From NCBI GenBank assembly GCA_023386265.1, contig JAEWKA010000006.1, positions 66,402 to 130,401 on the forward strand: a DNA stretch of 64,000 bases, in the 5' to 3' direction. This document shows positions 16,637 to 26,300 of this stretch, in pieces. Position numbers and translations under genes: made by a program. This DNA is from Bacillota bacterium. GTDB taxonomy: Bacteria > Bacillota > Clostridia > Oscillospirales > Oscillospiraceae. Position 1 is the first letter of the stretch, and the number at the start of each line of letters is the position of its first letter. The notes under the pieces were generated by a model. The model saw only the letters and a list, made by a program, of their open reading frames with translations. It was not told the origin of the DNA and searched no databases.

Positions 16637-17470
16637 TTGAATATTCAGGATTTGGGATTACTTAATAAGCTCAAGGTCGGAATCGTTGGCTGCGGTCATC
16701 TGGGTCAAGCTATCGCGCTATCTTTAGTAGCTCACGGACTTGAAAAAGAAAACCTTCTGATTTCGTATAGGGGCAATCCCCTTACCTATAAAAAGCTTGA
16801 AACGAAGGGTTTGGCTTCATGCCTTACCAATAATAAAAGGCTGTTCATGGAAGCCGGGATTATTTTAATCATTACAAAACCTCAGGATATTCTGAAGTTT
16901 CACGGAATCGTTGCTGCCGATAAGAGTCTGATAGTCTCCTGTATGGCGGGGATACCAATAGAATTATTAAACAGAATATTTAAAACGAATACATACCGAA
17001 TGATGTTCAGCGGGCCGGATACCATATTGTCCGAAAAAGGTGTTGCGACGGCTTATCCACAAAATGAACATCTGGAGCTGCTGACAAGGTTTTTAAATCT
17101 AAAGTACATTCAAATCGACGCTGAAAAAGATATGGACACCTTTACTGCCGGAGTCTGCCTGCCCGCGGCAATACTGAAGCTTGATAACTCGGACGGCTGT
17201 TCTGACGCAATCGGAAGAGTCGAAGAAGAATTTCCTTTGCTATCAAAGCTTTATAAATGGGCTTCTGAATCTTTGCCAATCTTCCAAAGCAGTACCGAAA
17301 CGGATATGTATATCGAGCAGATGAAAACAAAAGGCGGAATCACCGAAGCTATATTAAACAGCCTTCAAAAAGGAGAAGCTCTGGACGCTGCATTGCAAAA
17401 GGGGATCGACCACGCAAAAGAAATATCTGTTGAGATTCAGAAGTCAAAAGTAACCGGTGCAGTATTTTAA
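16637..17470 (+). CDS. Pyrroline-5-carboxylate reductase-like (ProC family) protein
   Basis: A 277-residue NAD(P)-binding protein. The Rossmann motif is VGIVGCGHLGQAIALSL (about 14-30), followed by IILIITKPQDILKF and LIVSCMAGIPIELLNRIF, as in ProC/F420-dependent reductase-like folds. The C-terminal half is less conserved than in genuine ProC, where a conserved SPAY/F stretch is expected; here the region reads FTAGVCLPAAILKL. A true proline biosynthesis role is therefore uncertain. The TTG start at 16637 has GGAAGGAG upstream. Confidence 0.7.
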   Translation: MNIQDLGLLNKLKVGIVGCGHLGQAIALSLVAHGLEKENLLISYRGNPLTYKKLETKGLASCLTNNKRLFMEAGIILIITKPQDILKFHGIVAADKSLIVSCMAGIPIELLNRIFKTNTYRMMFSGPDTILSEKGVATAYPQNEHLELLTRFLNLKYIQIDAEKDMDTFTAGVCLPAAILKLDNSDGCSDAIGRVEEEFPLLSKLYKWASESLPIFQSSTETDMYIEQMKTKGGITEAILNSLQKGEALDAALQKGIDHAKEISVEIQKSKVTGAVF

Positions 17471-17520
17471 ATGCTGTACCGGTTTTTGTTTATTTAAATT
17501 AATATTTTTAGGCATTTTTC

Positions 17521-17562
17521 TTGACAAACCTCTCTATATAAATTACAATGACTGTGCAGTCA
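17521..17562 (+). promoter_or_regulatory. Promoter with palindromic TetR operator
   Basis: TTGACA (17521-17526) and TACAAT (17544-17549) are separated by 17 nt. TGACTG-TG-CAGTCA (17549-17562), a perfect inverted repeat with two central bases, covers the end of the -10 and the expected transcription start. The TetR gene begins 20 nt later, so this is very probably its own operator. Confidence 0.88.
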
Positions 17563-17581
17563 GTGATTATGAGGTCATTAT

Positions 17582-18166
17582 ATGAAAAAAACAAATCGTG
17601 AGCTTCAGAAGGAGCAGACAAAGGCCCTGCTCGTAAAAACCGCATATGAGGTATTCTCGGAAAAGGGCATTATGAATACCCGCATTTCTGACATTACGCA
17701 GGCGGCGGGAGTCTCCCATGGAACGATATTCGTCCACTTCCCTTCAATGGATGCGCTTATTGAGGAAGTTGTCGCCTTCTTTGGGCAGAAAATTGCTTTG
17801 CGCACCCATGAGTTGGCCTCCTCCTGCGGAAGCCTATCGGAGCTTCTGCGCGCCCATCTTGACGGGATTATGGAGTTTGAATCGTTTTACACTAGGCTGA
17901 TAATCGAAAACCGGTTTCTGCCGCTCGGCGCGAGGGACTGCTTTATTTCAATTCAGTCAGCAATATCCCTTCATTTCAGTCAGGCGGCACGTGACGCCCA
18001 GATAACAGGTATTCCGACTTATATGCTTTTTAATATGTGGGTTGGTCTGGTGCATTATTATCTGTCTAACGGTGATCTGTTTGCGCCGGAAGGAAACGTC
18101 ATCTCGCACTGCGGCGAAGCATTGATTCAAAACTATCTAAAACTGTTGAAAGGAGGTAATATTTGA
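17582..18166 (+). CDS. TetR/AcrR-family transcriptional regulator
   Basis: A 194-residue repressor. The N-terminal helix-turn-helix (about 12-58) reads LVKTAYEVFSEKGIMNTRIS, DITQAAGVSHGTIFVHF. The C-terminal ligand-binding domain is helical and the ligand unknown. The gene sits directly behind a palindromic operator and overlaps the start of a zinc-ribbon gene (TGATG), so the two are co-transcribed and probably autoregulated. Confidence 0.9.
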   Translation: MKKTNRELQKEQTKALLVKTAYEVFSEKGIMNTRISDITQAAGVSHGTIFVHFPSMDALIEEVVAFFGQKIALRTHELASSCGSLSELLRAHLDGIMEFESFYTRLIIENRFLPLGARDCFISIQSAISLHFSQAARDAQITGIPTYMLFNMWVGLVHYYLSNGDLFAPEGNVISHCGEALIQNYLKLLKGGNI

Positions 18167-18414
18167 TGAAAGTATGCATTTCTTGTGGGATGCCCATGAC
18201 AAAGCCCGCTGATTTTCCGCTTCAAGACGAAAGCAAGGATTACTGCATCTACTGCGCCAGACCGGACGGCTCAATGCAGTCCTACCCCGAAAAGCTTGAG
18301 GGAACCACCGATTTCCTTATTAAAACTCAGGGTCTGGACAAAGGGGCGGCCCATGAGGCGGCCATCCGTATACTTGCCAAGCTCCTCGCTTGGAAAGAGT
18401 GCGCACAGAATTGA
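18166..18414 (+). CDS. Small zinc-ribbon protein
   Basis: An 82-residue protein with CISCGMPM near the start and YCIYCARPDG some 20 residues later, giving two CxxC pairs suited to one zinc. The arrangement matches the putative zinc ribbon family (Zn_ribbon_2 type). The C-terminal half is a helical stretch (TTDFLIKTQGLDKGAAHEAA). The ATG at 18166 overlaps the TetR stop; AGGAGG lies 9 nt upstream. A TTG at 18163 is an alternative. Function unknown; it is the only apparent partner of the TetR gene. Confidence 0.82.
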   Translation: MKVCISCGMPMTKPADFPLQDESKDYCIYCARPDGSMQSYPEKLEGTTDFLIKTQGLDKGAAHEAAIRILAKLLAWKECAQN

Positions 18415-18424
18415 AAATATTATT

Positions 18425-18470
18425 AAGCGCCGCCTGTTTCTAATCAGCATCAGGCGGTGCTTTAATAATA
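18425..18470 (+). terminator. Intrinsic terminator after the zinc-ribbon gene
   Basis: A 12-bp stem (AAGCGCCGCCTG with CAGGCGGTGCTT, one G-U pair) with a 14-nt loop, followed by TTAATAATA. Confidence 0.75.
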
Positions 18471-18542
18471 TCCGGCATGAGCTGGATGAAACTTTTTGAA
18501 GTATCGAGCATCAAATTGCCAATGAAAATTTCCTGCCATATC

Positions 18543-18571
18543 TTGTCATTACCTATCTTTGGGCATATAAT
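18543..18571 (+). promoter_or_regulatory. Promoter of the 7TM-PAS-GGDEF gene
   Basis: TTGTCA (18543-18548) and TATAAT (18566-18571) are spaced 17 nt, about 85 nt before the start codon. Confidence 0.65.
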
Positions 18572-18655
18572 ATTAGTTAATTAAATTCGTTTATATTAAT
18601 TATATATAGCTGATTGTTATATTTTAAGGTTTTGTAATACGGGGAAGGGTTAGAT

Positions 18656-20212
18656 ATGCAATATAGGTTTGTCCCTTATTTGTGGATATCAATTGCGTTG
18701 ACCGTCATTCTAATTTTTCTGATAAACTTCGCTTGGAAACGGCGCTCTGAAAAGAGTGTTCCGTATTTTTTACTGGCGCTTATTCTTGCTGCTGTCTGGG
18801 TAATATCGCAGGCAATGGAAATAGCCGCTATTGATTTATCGACAAAATTGATTTGGGCGAACATTATGTACATCCCATCAACCTTAACTCCTGTTGCGTA
18901 TTTTTTTCTTGCGATTCAATTTGTAGAGCTTGATAACCTTCGAAAAAAGCGATGGCTGCCAATATGTTTGTTGATAATGCCGCTGCTTTTAAATCTGCTA
19001 CTTTGGACAAATGATTATCACGGTTTAATTAGACAGAACGTCTTTCTGGATACGAGCGGTTCTATACCTGTAGTCGGAAAAACCTACGGTCCGTTTTTCT
19101 GGGTATACACCGTTTATAATACTTCACTGACTATAGTAACCTTGCTTATTTTAATAAGAGGCTTGCGTACTTCAAAAATCAGGTTGCAGAGGGCACAGAT
19201 TTTTTCGCTTTTTCTGGGGCTTCTATTGCCGACTTGCTCGGTTTGTATATTTGTATCCAAAATATTCCCCTTCAATATTGACCCAACGCCAATAATTATT
19301 GGCTTATCCGGTCTGATTATCTCTTGGGGAATTTTTAGGTATCGTTTGTTTGATATTGTTAAAATTGCGTATTCCATGATTATTAGAGAAATGTGTACAG
19401 GTCTTATCATTATTGACAATGAAGGAATTGTCTTGGAGATCAATCCCGCTGCGGCGGACATGCTGGGTCTTTCCGTGCGGCAGCCTGTCGATGTCCCAAT
19501 TCTAGAACTTTTGGAAGCTTTTCCTCAGCTAATCGATTTATATGAGCAAAAAATCAATATAACTGATGAGGTAATCTATGAAAAAGATAACTGCACCAAT
19601 TATTATGAAGTCTCATTAAAACGTCTTGAAAAGTCCCCTTCTGCCCCGCTCGGCTGGATAATGCAGATATATAATATTACTAAAAGGAAACTTGAAGAAG
19701 AAAAAATACGGCATGTCGCATCTCACGATGTACTGACGGGTCTTTTGAACAGAGCGCATTTCCAACTGGTGTTTTCGGAGGAATTGGCTCATGCCAGAAT
19801 GGCCGGATCAACTTTTGCAGTTGCATATTTGGATTTGGATGATTTCAAATTTATTAATGATACATACGGCCATGAAGTGGGCGATGAATTCCTGTGCGAG
19901 GTCGCAAGAAGGCTCACCGGTATTCTTCGAACCTCCGATATCATTGCGAGGTACGGAGGAGATGAGTATGTCATTTTATTCCCCAATGTCGGAGAAGATG
20001 AAAAGCTTGAGCTTATAAGTTCTAAAATATTTAAAGCCTTTGAAAAGAGTTTTCTATATAACAATAATTCCATGCAGATTAAAGCCAGTATTGGCTTCAG
20101 CGTCTATCCGCGGGACGGTAACAGCATGGATGACCTGATTAATAAGGCTGATAAAGCTATGTACTCTATAAAATCTACAGAAAAAAACAACAGCTGTATT
20201 TATAGTGAATAA
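18656..20212 (+). CDS. Membrane-bound diguanylate cyclase (HisKA_7TM-PAS-GGDEF)
   Basis: A 518-residue sensor. Seven membrane spans occupy about residues 5-225 and match the histidine-kinase N-terminal 7TM region (IFRYRLFDIVKIAYSMIIRE at its end). A PAS domain follows (about 240-340; GLIIIDNEGIVLEINPAA), then GGDEF (about 350-515; DVLTGLLNRAHF, YGGDEY). The GGDEY variant is active in many cyclases, and the inhibitory site RTSD precedes it by five residues. It likely makes c-di-GMP in response to a membrane or extracellular cue. GGGGAAGGG lies upstream of the ATG. The cupin and glucosidase genes follow on the same strand. Confidence 0.9.
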   Translation: MQYRFVPYLWISIALTVILIFLINFAWKRRSEKSVPYFLLALILAAVWVISQAMEIAAIDLSTKLIWANIMYIPSTLTPVAYFFLAIQFVELDNLRKKRWLPICLLIMPLLLNLLLWTNDYHGLIRQNVFLDTSGSIPVVGKTYGPFFWVYTVYNTSLTIVTLLILIRGLRTSKIRLQRAQIFSLFLGLLLPTCSVCIFVSKIFPFNIDPTPIIIGLSGLIISWGIFRYRLFDIVKIAYSMIIREMCTGLIIIDNEGIVLEINPAAADMLGLSVRQPVDVPILELLEAFPQLIDLYEQKINITDEVIYEKDNCTNYYEVSLKRLEKSPSAPLGWIMQIYNITKRKLEEEKIRHVASHDVLTGLLNRAHFQLVFSEELAHARMAGSTFAVAYLDLDDFKFINDTYGHEVGDEFLCEVARRLTGILRTSDIIARYGGDEYVILFPNVGEDEKLELISSKIFKAFEKSFLYNNNSMQIKASIGFSVYPRDGNSMDDLINKADKAMYSIKSTEKNNSCIYSE

Positions 20213-20225
20213 GGAGCCGAAGCTA

Positions 20226-20558
20226 ATGCGTGATATATTCCCTGCCCCTATAATAAACCTGCCCGAAGCGGATATTCCGCTCAAGGGAGTCAGTGCATTT
20301 CTTTCACAGTCAGATACTCACCAGTTAATATTCATGGAGTTTTCAGAGGACGTTGAGCTTCCGGCGCACAGTCATGCTGCACAGTGGGGCATCGTCCTTG
20401 AAGGAAATATTGAACTGACTATCGGCGGAGTCAAAAACACCTATGAAAAGGGAGACCGATATTTCATTCCGGAAGGGGTCGAACACTCCGGAAAGATTTA
20501 TGCGGGCTATGCGGACGTAACTTTCTTCGATCAAAAGGACAGATACGGTGTCAAATAA
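20226..20558 (+). CDS. Cupin-domain protein
   Basis: A 110-residue single-domain cupin. The metal-binding motifs are AHSHAAQWGIVLEGNIELTI and, later, GDRYFIPEGVEHSG, with three plausible histidine ligands. Small cupins of this type bind sugars or small acids or act as isomerases; the substrate is unclear. The start at 20226 has GGAG about 10 nt upstream, and the gene lies 13 nt behind the GGDEF gene, so co-transcription is likely. Confidence 0.83.
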   Translation: MRDIFPAPIINLPEADIPLKGVSAFLSQSDTHQLIFMEFSEDVELPAHSHAAQWGIVLEGNIELTIGGVKNTYEKGDRYFIPEGVEHSGKIYAGYADVTFFDQKDRYGVK

Positions 20559-20623
20559 CACTGAGGAACGCATAGTATTCAAATATTCATGTGCAAGAAT
20601 TGTTTTGCTTCGGAGGTTGCCAT

Positions 20624-22894
20624 ATGCGAGAGAACATTAAACAACTGATAAGTGACATGACACTTGAGGAAAAGGCCGGACTTTGCTCCGGAATTGACGA
20701 CTGGCACACAATGCCAATCGAGCGGCTCGGCATCCCCTCGATTATGATGACGGACGGCCCGCACGGCGTACGCAAGGAAATTGAGGGTGCGGAAAAAGGA
20801 CTCACTTCGACACCGAGTCATCCCGCGACCTGCTTCCCGACGGCTTGTGCAGTTGCCTGCTCTTGGGACATTGAACTCATGCAGAAGCTCGGTGAAGCCT
20901 TGGGCGAAGAGTGCGCGGCGAGCGGCGTATCAATCCTACTAGGTCCCGGAGTCAACATCAAGCGTTCCCCTCTCTGCGGTCGGAATTTTGAATACTATTC
21001 TGAAGACCCCTATCTTTCGGGCAAGCTCGCTGCGGGATTTATAACGGGAGTGCAGAGCCGCGGCATCGGCGTTTCACTCAAGCACTTTGCGGCGAACAAT
21101 CAGGAAACTCAACGCCTCACAACCGACACAATAATCGATGAGCGCACTTTGCGTGAGATTTACCTGCCAAACTTCGAAATACCTATTAAAGAAGCGAAAC
21201 CGTGGACAGTCATGTGCGCCTATAACAAGCTGCATGGCGAATTCTGCTCAGAAAACAAAACGCTCCTCACGGACATACTTCGTGACGAGTGGGGCTTCGA
21301 CGGCTTCGTTATGTCCGACTGGGGTGCGGTTAACGAAAGAGACGACGGCGTTTTGGCTGGGCTCGACCTTGAAATGCCCTCCGGCGGGGAGGATAGTCTG
21401 AACAAAATCGTTGCCGCTGTAAATAGCGGTAAGCTACCCGAAAGCGTACTCGACTTAGCGGTTGGACGCATACTCGAAAAAATCTTCGAGGGGGCAGCCT
21501 CAAAACATGAATGTGCATCATATGACAAGCAGGCGAATCACAATCTTGCGCGTAGCATTGCCGGAGAGAGCATGGTGCTCCTTAAAAACGACGGTGTCCT
21601 GCCGCTCGAAAGAAAAGGTTCCCTCGCGGTCATCGGCGCATTCGCCGTTAAACCGCGCATTCAGGGCGGCGGAAGCTCGCATATTAACCCCACAATGCTG
21701 TCCGTCCCGCTCAAGGAGATCAAAAAATCTGCCGGCAGCTTTGTCACGGTCACCTACTGCGAGGGTTATAATCTCGACGAGGAACAGTCTGAGGACTTCG
21801 GAACCGGCTTTGAAAGCGTCTGTGACACGCCGGACGAAAAGCTGATAAACGAAGCTGCGGAAGCCGCTGCAAGTGCCGATAAGACTATTCTGTTTCTGGG
21901 GCTTCCCGATATGTTCGAATCAGAGGGCTATGACCGCACGAATATGCGTCTACCTCAGGGTCAGCTTGAACTTCTTGATGCAGTTGCTGCAAATGCAAAA
22001 AACATTGTCGTCGTTCTTCTGAACGGCTCTCCCATCGAAATGCCATGGCTCGGAAATGTCGGTGGAGTTCTAGAGGCTTACCTCGGCGGTCAGGCAACTG
22101 GCGGCGCCGTTGCGGACATTCTATTCGGCGATGTTAACCCGAGTGGAAAGCTCGCGGAAACCTTCCCTTCCAAAGTCTCCGACAACCCCTCATATCTCTA
22201 TTTCCCCGGTTCAAGAAACAAAGCGGAATACCGAGAGGGTATTTTCGTGGGCTACAGGTACTATGAGAAAAAACAGCTTGAACCTCTTTTCCCCTTTGGC
22301 TTCGGACTTAGCTATACGAGCTTCGTCTATACGGGTATCGAGACAAGCTCAGACGAGATTGACGAGCGCGAAACGCTCACAGTCAGTGTCACCGTAAAAA
22401 ACACTGGCTTGGTCGCCGGTAAAGAAATCGTGCAGGTATACGTCCGCGACGTTAACAGCACCGTTCCGAGGCCGGAAAAGGAGCTCAAGAGCTTCGTCAA
22501 GGTCGCTCTTGAGCCGAACGAGGAAAAGACCGTCAGCGTAGCACTAGATAAGCGCGCATTCGCCTTCTGGGATGAGGAATCCGGCGACTGGCGGGTCGAA
22601 ACCGGCGAATTCGAGATTCTCGCAGGCGGCTCCTCCGCTGATACACCGCTTAAAAAGACTGTAACGGTCAATTCATCCTACACCAAAAAGGTTTACTTCA
22701 CTCGCAATTCGACCATCGCCGAACTGCTCGCCGATCCCGTGGGTAACGCAATAATGGCAGAAGCGGCCGGAGAAGAGCTTATAAACTCTCTTCCCCCGTT
22801 CGTACTCTCAATGCCTCTGCGCAGTGTTCATATGCATATGCCGGAGATGAACGATGAGGCAATCAGCGGCCTTATAGAGGTTCTCAATTCATAA
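20624..22894 (+). CDS. Glycoside hydrolase family 3 beta-glucosidase
   Basis: A 756-residue GH3 enzyme without signal peptide, so probably cytoplasmic. The N-terminal TIM-barrel domain (about 10-290) contains the KHFAANNQE substrate loop and the nucleophile Asp232 in VMSDWGA. The alpha/beta sandwich domain (about 315-540) and the C-terminal fibronectin type III-like domain (about 580-650) follow. The extra 90 residues at the end (from TRNSTIAELLADPVG) form a helical tail seen in Firmicutes GH3 beta-glucosidases. The start at 20624 has CGGAGGTTGCC upstream. Likely substrates are beta-linked oligosaccharides taken up by the cell. Confidence 0.93.
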   Translation: MRENIKQLISDMTLEEKAGLCSGIDDWHTMPIERLGIPSIMMTDGPHGVRKEIEGAEKGLTSTPSHPATCFPTACAVACSWDIELMQKLGEALGEECAASGVSILLGPGVNIKRSPLCGRNFEYYSEDPYLSGKLAAGFITGVQSRGIGVSLKHFAANNQETQRLTTDTIIDERTLREIYLPNFEIPIKEAKPWTVMCAYNKLHGEFCSENKTLLTDILRDEWGFDGFVMSDWGAVNERDDGVLAGLDLEMPSGGEDSLNKIVAAVNSGKLPESVLDLAVGRILEKIFEGAASKHECASYDKQANHNLARSIAGESMVLLKNDGVLPLERKGSLAVIGAFAVKPRIQGGGSSHINPTMLSVPLKEIKKSAGSFVTVTYCEGYNLDEEQSEDFGTGFESVCDTPDEKLINEAAEAAASADKTILFLGLPDMFESEGYDRTNMRLPQGQLELLDAVAANAKNIVVVLLNGSPIEMPWLGNVGGVLEAYLGGQATGGAVADILFGDVNPSGKLAETFPSKVSDNPSYLYFPGSRNKAEYREGIFVGYRYYEKKQLEPLFPFGFGLSYTSFVYTGIETSSDEIDERETLTVSVTVKNTGLVAGKEIVQVYVRDVNSTVPRPEKELKSFVKVALEPNEEKTVSVALDKRAFAFWDEESGDWRVETGEFEILAGGSSADTPLKKTVTVNSSYTKKVYFTRNSTIAELLADPVGNAIMAEAAGEELINSLPPFVLSMPLRSVHMHMPEMNDEAISGLIEVLNS

Positions 22895-22901
22895 AACGTC
22901 G

Positions 22902-22944
22902 AATGCGTCTTGCGGACAGTGGTAGCCGCAGGACGCATTTTATT
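22902..22944 (+). terminator. Intrinsic terminator after the GH3 gene
   Basis: A long stem (AATGCGTC and TGCGG paired with CCGCA and GACGCATT, with a T/G mismatch between) is followed by TTATT. Confidence 0.8.
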
Positions 22945-23348
22945 GAGAGGCTCGCTTTTTCAGCCTGTCAGAGTGCATTTATCGCGTATTTCAGAAGTCC
23001 CGACATTAAATAATCTCTGATTTTTTGTCTTTCAAAACAGCTCTCATCGATGAATAAATAAATATATACAGTCATTTCTAACATTTGCAGTTCCTTCCCC
23101 ACCGACGTCTTGTTCTAATTTTTTCTAACAACGCTGGACACTCCACATTTTATTGACTATTGTCAGATACCAATATATAATGTTAGAATATAACAAATTT
23201 CGCGGATATTTTTAGCTTTTTTTGTAACATTTTCCTATTATAGCTAGATATACCGATTTTCACGTCGGTCTTTTCGTGAGACGATACCCGAATTATGAGT
23301 CAACCGGATTAGACTGTAAAACTACAGATAATGGAGGAAATCGGAGCC
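22945..23348 (+). promoter_or_regulatory. Intergenic region with promoter and 160-nt leader
   Basis: TTGACT (23153-23158) and TATAAT (23176-23181) are 17 nt apart and would start a transcript near 23188. The roughly 160-nt leader before 23349 contains small hairpins (CTGTA/TACAG at about 23318-23331 and a TCG-TCT/AGACGA stem near 23263-23285) but I do not recognise a known riboswitch in it. Nothing gene-like is seen between the glucosidase terminator and the promoter. Confidence 0.6.
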
Positions 23349-26300
23349 ATGGATAAAGAACGCCAGCAGGTTTTATATTCAATGCCGATTGGATATGTTC
23401 TATGCAAAATCATAATGGACGAAGAGGGTCTCCCCTACGATTTTGAGTTCATTGAAGCAAATAAGGCATTTGAAGAAGCAACCTGTATGAAAGTCTCTTA
23501 TGTAGTTGGAAAAAGGCTTTCTGAAGTTCTCCCGGGTATAAAAAAATATAAGACCGATTGGATAAGGCTTTTTGCCGACATTGCCTTTAACGGTCAAAAT
23601 AAAATCTTCGAACAGTATTCCAACGAGCTTAGAAAGTGGCTTAAAATAAACTCATATTCACCTGAAACAGGTTATTTCGTCGCGCTGGTTAGCGATATAA
23701 CAAGTGAAAAAGAACACAGCATGAGTCTTGCCGACAGCAACAAGCTGCTTACCGTTTTTCTGGATTCCAGCTCTGATTTGATTTTTCTCAAAGATGACAG
23801 GTTTCACCACATCTTTGCGAACAAGGCTCTCGCGGATTTTTTGGGGAAGACTCAGGACGACATCATTGGAAAGGATGACTTTGCGCTTTATCCCCGCGAC
23901 GCAGCCGAGACTTGCAGGGCTACGGATACGACAGTAATGAAATCCGGCTCAAGGACTGTGTTTGAAGAGACTATGTTGGACAAATTTTATGAGACAGTTA
24001 AGTTCCCTGTTGCTTACCCGAACGGGGCTTTGGGAATCGGCGCGTTTATAAAAGACATTACCGACAGAAAAGTGCAGGAAGACAACCTCAAAAGGCAGAT
24101 TTCCAGGCAAAACATTCTGACAGACGTCTTCATAAAGAACTTTTCAAGCCGGCAGGAGCTGCTTGATTACACAGTTCACAGGTCGCTCGAGCTCACCGGC
24201 AGCGAATACGGCTATATTAGCCTTTATGACGAGGATAGCCATGAATTCACAATGAGCTCCTGGACTATCGATGTTATGCCAGACTATAAGGTCGTTAATA
24301 AACAGGCGAAATCTTATATTGACAGCGCTAGCATCTGGGGAGAGGTCGTAAAGCAGAGAAAACCTATTATCATAAATGATTTCTCAAAACCTAATCCGCT
24401 TAATAGTGACTTCCCCGAAGGGCACGTCAAACTTAGAAATTTTATGTCAGTTCCCATTCTCTTTGACGAAAAGATTGTTGCCGTCGCAGGTCTTGCCAAC
24501 AAGGCAACACCTTATACCGACATTGACATTAACGAAACGAAAATCCTTGTCCAGAGTTCCTGGCTTGCTGTTGAAAAGAGAACCGCCCAGATACTTACGA
24601 TTGAGGAGCGCGAAAAATACCAATCGATTCTCAACGAGCTGCCCGCCATAATCTGTGAATTCATGCCTGACAGCACTCTTACCTTCGTAAACAGGGAATA
24701 CTGTTCCTATTTTGGATTACCTTACAGTGAGATAATTGGCAGGAAGTTTCTAGACTTTATACCAGAAAAAAATAGAGAGGCACTTAAGCAGCTGCATCTC
24801 AAGCTGACCCCGGAAAATAGCACGAACGATTTCGAGTTTTCGTTCGAGATTGACGGCGAAACGATATGGCAAAGCTGGCGCGACATTGGCATATTCGATA
24901 AGCAAGGGCAGCTCCTTCGTTATTATTCAATAGGCATTGACGTCACCGAACGAAAAGCTTTTTCGGATGAGAGGGAACGTTTGCTTGCGCAGATGGATGC
25001 CATGTTCTCAGAGCATGAAGCTGTTATGCTCCTTATTGAGCCCGACTCCGGAAAAATTATTGATTCTAACCCATCGGCTTCTGAGTTCTACGGATATTCG
25101 AGGGAAGAACTGCTTGGCCTCAGCATACAGGATATAAATCAGCTTCCTAAAAACGAAATTGACCATAATCGAAAGAAAATACGGTATAAGGAGCAACAAT
25201 TTTTTACATTCCCGCACAAGCTTAAAAACGGGCAGATAAAAACCGTGGATGTATACAGCAGTCCGATTTCCTACAACGGCAGAACGGTCCTTTTCTCTAT
25301 CGTATTTGATGTGACGAAAAGAGAGGCTGCTTTCAGAGAGATCGTACATATCAGTTATCATGATTATCTCACGGGAGTTTATAACAGGAGGTTTTTCGAG
25401 GAGGAGTTCGACAGGCTCAATACCTCAGACAATTTCCCCATTACGGTAATTATGGGTGATATTAATGGTCTTAAACTAATAAACGACTCCCTTGGACGCC
25501 ACGAAGGCGATAGATTGATTAAAGAAGCGGCCGGAAAAATCGCCGAACGTCTGCATTCGGATAGTGTTCTCGCAAGGATCGGCGGTGATGAATTCGGAGT
25601 TATTTTGCCAAAGACAGATGAAGCGAAAGCCGACGAGATTGTTAAGCAAATAAAGCTTAATATAGAATGTGATTCTGAAGGAACAGTGGCAGAAAACAAG
25701 CTTCTTTCAATTTCCTTTGGATTCGCAGTGCAAAAAAATAGCGGAGATGGTCTCGACGTTCTCATGAAAGAGGCAGAGGGTTATCTTTACAACAAAAAAT
25801 ATTACGACAGCAGAAGCCTTAAGAGCAAAACCATAGATATAATTATGAATACTCTCTTCGAGAAAAGCCCGAGAGATAAGATGCATTCCGAAAGAGTCGG
25901 AAACATTTCCGCCATGATTGCCGAGAAACTCGGTCTTGAAAAGGAACATGTAAACAAAATCAGGGTTGGCGGTTGGCTGCATGATATCGGAAAAATAGGT
26001 ATACCTGAAAGTGTTCTTAACAAAGAGAGTGGGCTTGACGGGCAGGAATGGGCAATCATGAAGACTCACCCCGAAAAGGGCTGGAGGATATTGGTAAACA
26101 CCTATGAGTTCTCTGGTATATCCGATGTTGTTCTCTTTCATCACGAGAAATGGGATGGTAGCGGCTATCCCAAGGGTCTAAAGGGCGAGGAAATCCCACT
26201 CGAAACACGCATAATTTCGGTGGCAGACGCCTATGACGCAATGGCCTATAACCGCAGTTACAGGGAAAAAATAAAGCCTACGGAAGCAATTAAAGAGCTA

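Noticed and set aside
23182..23348. c-di-GMP riboswitch in the leader of the GGDEF/HD-GYP gene
   Set aside because: The conserved GEMM core bases and tetraloop/receptor pattern are not present.
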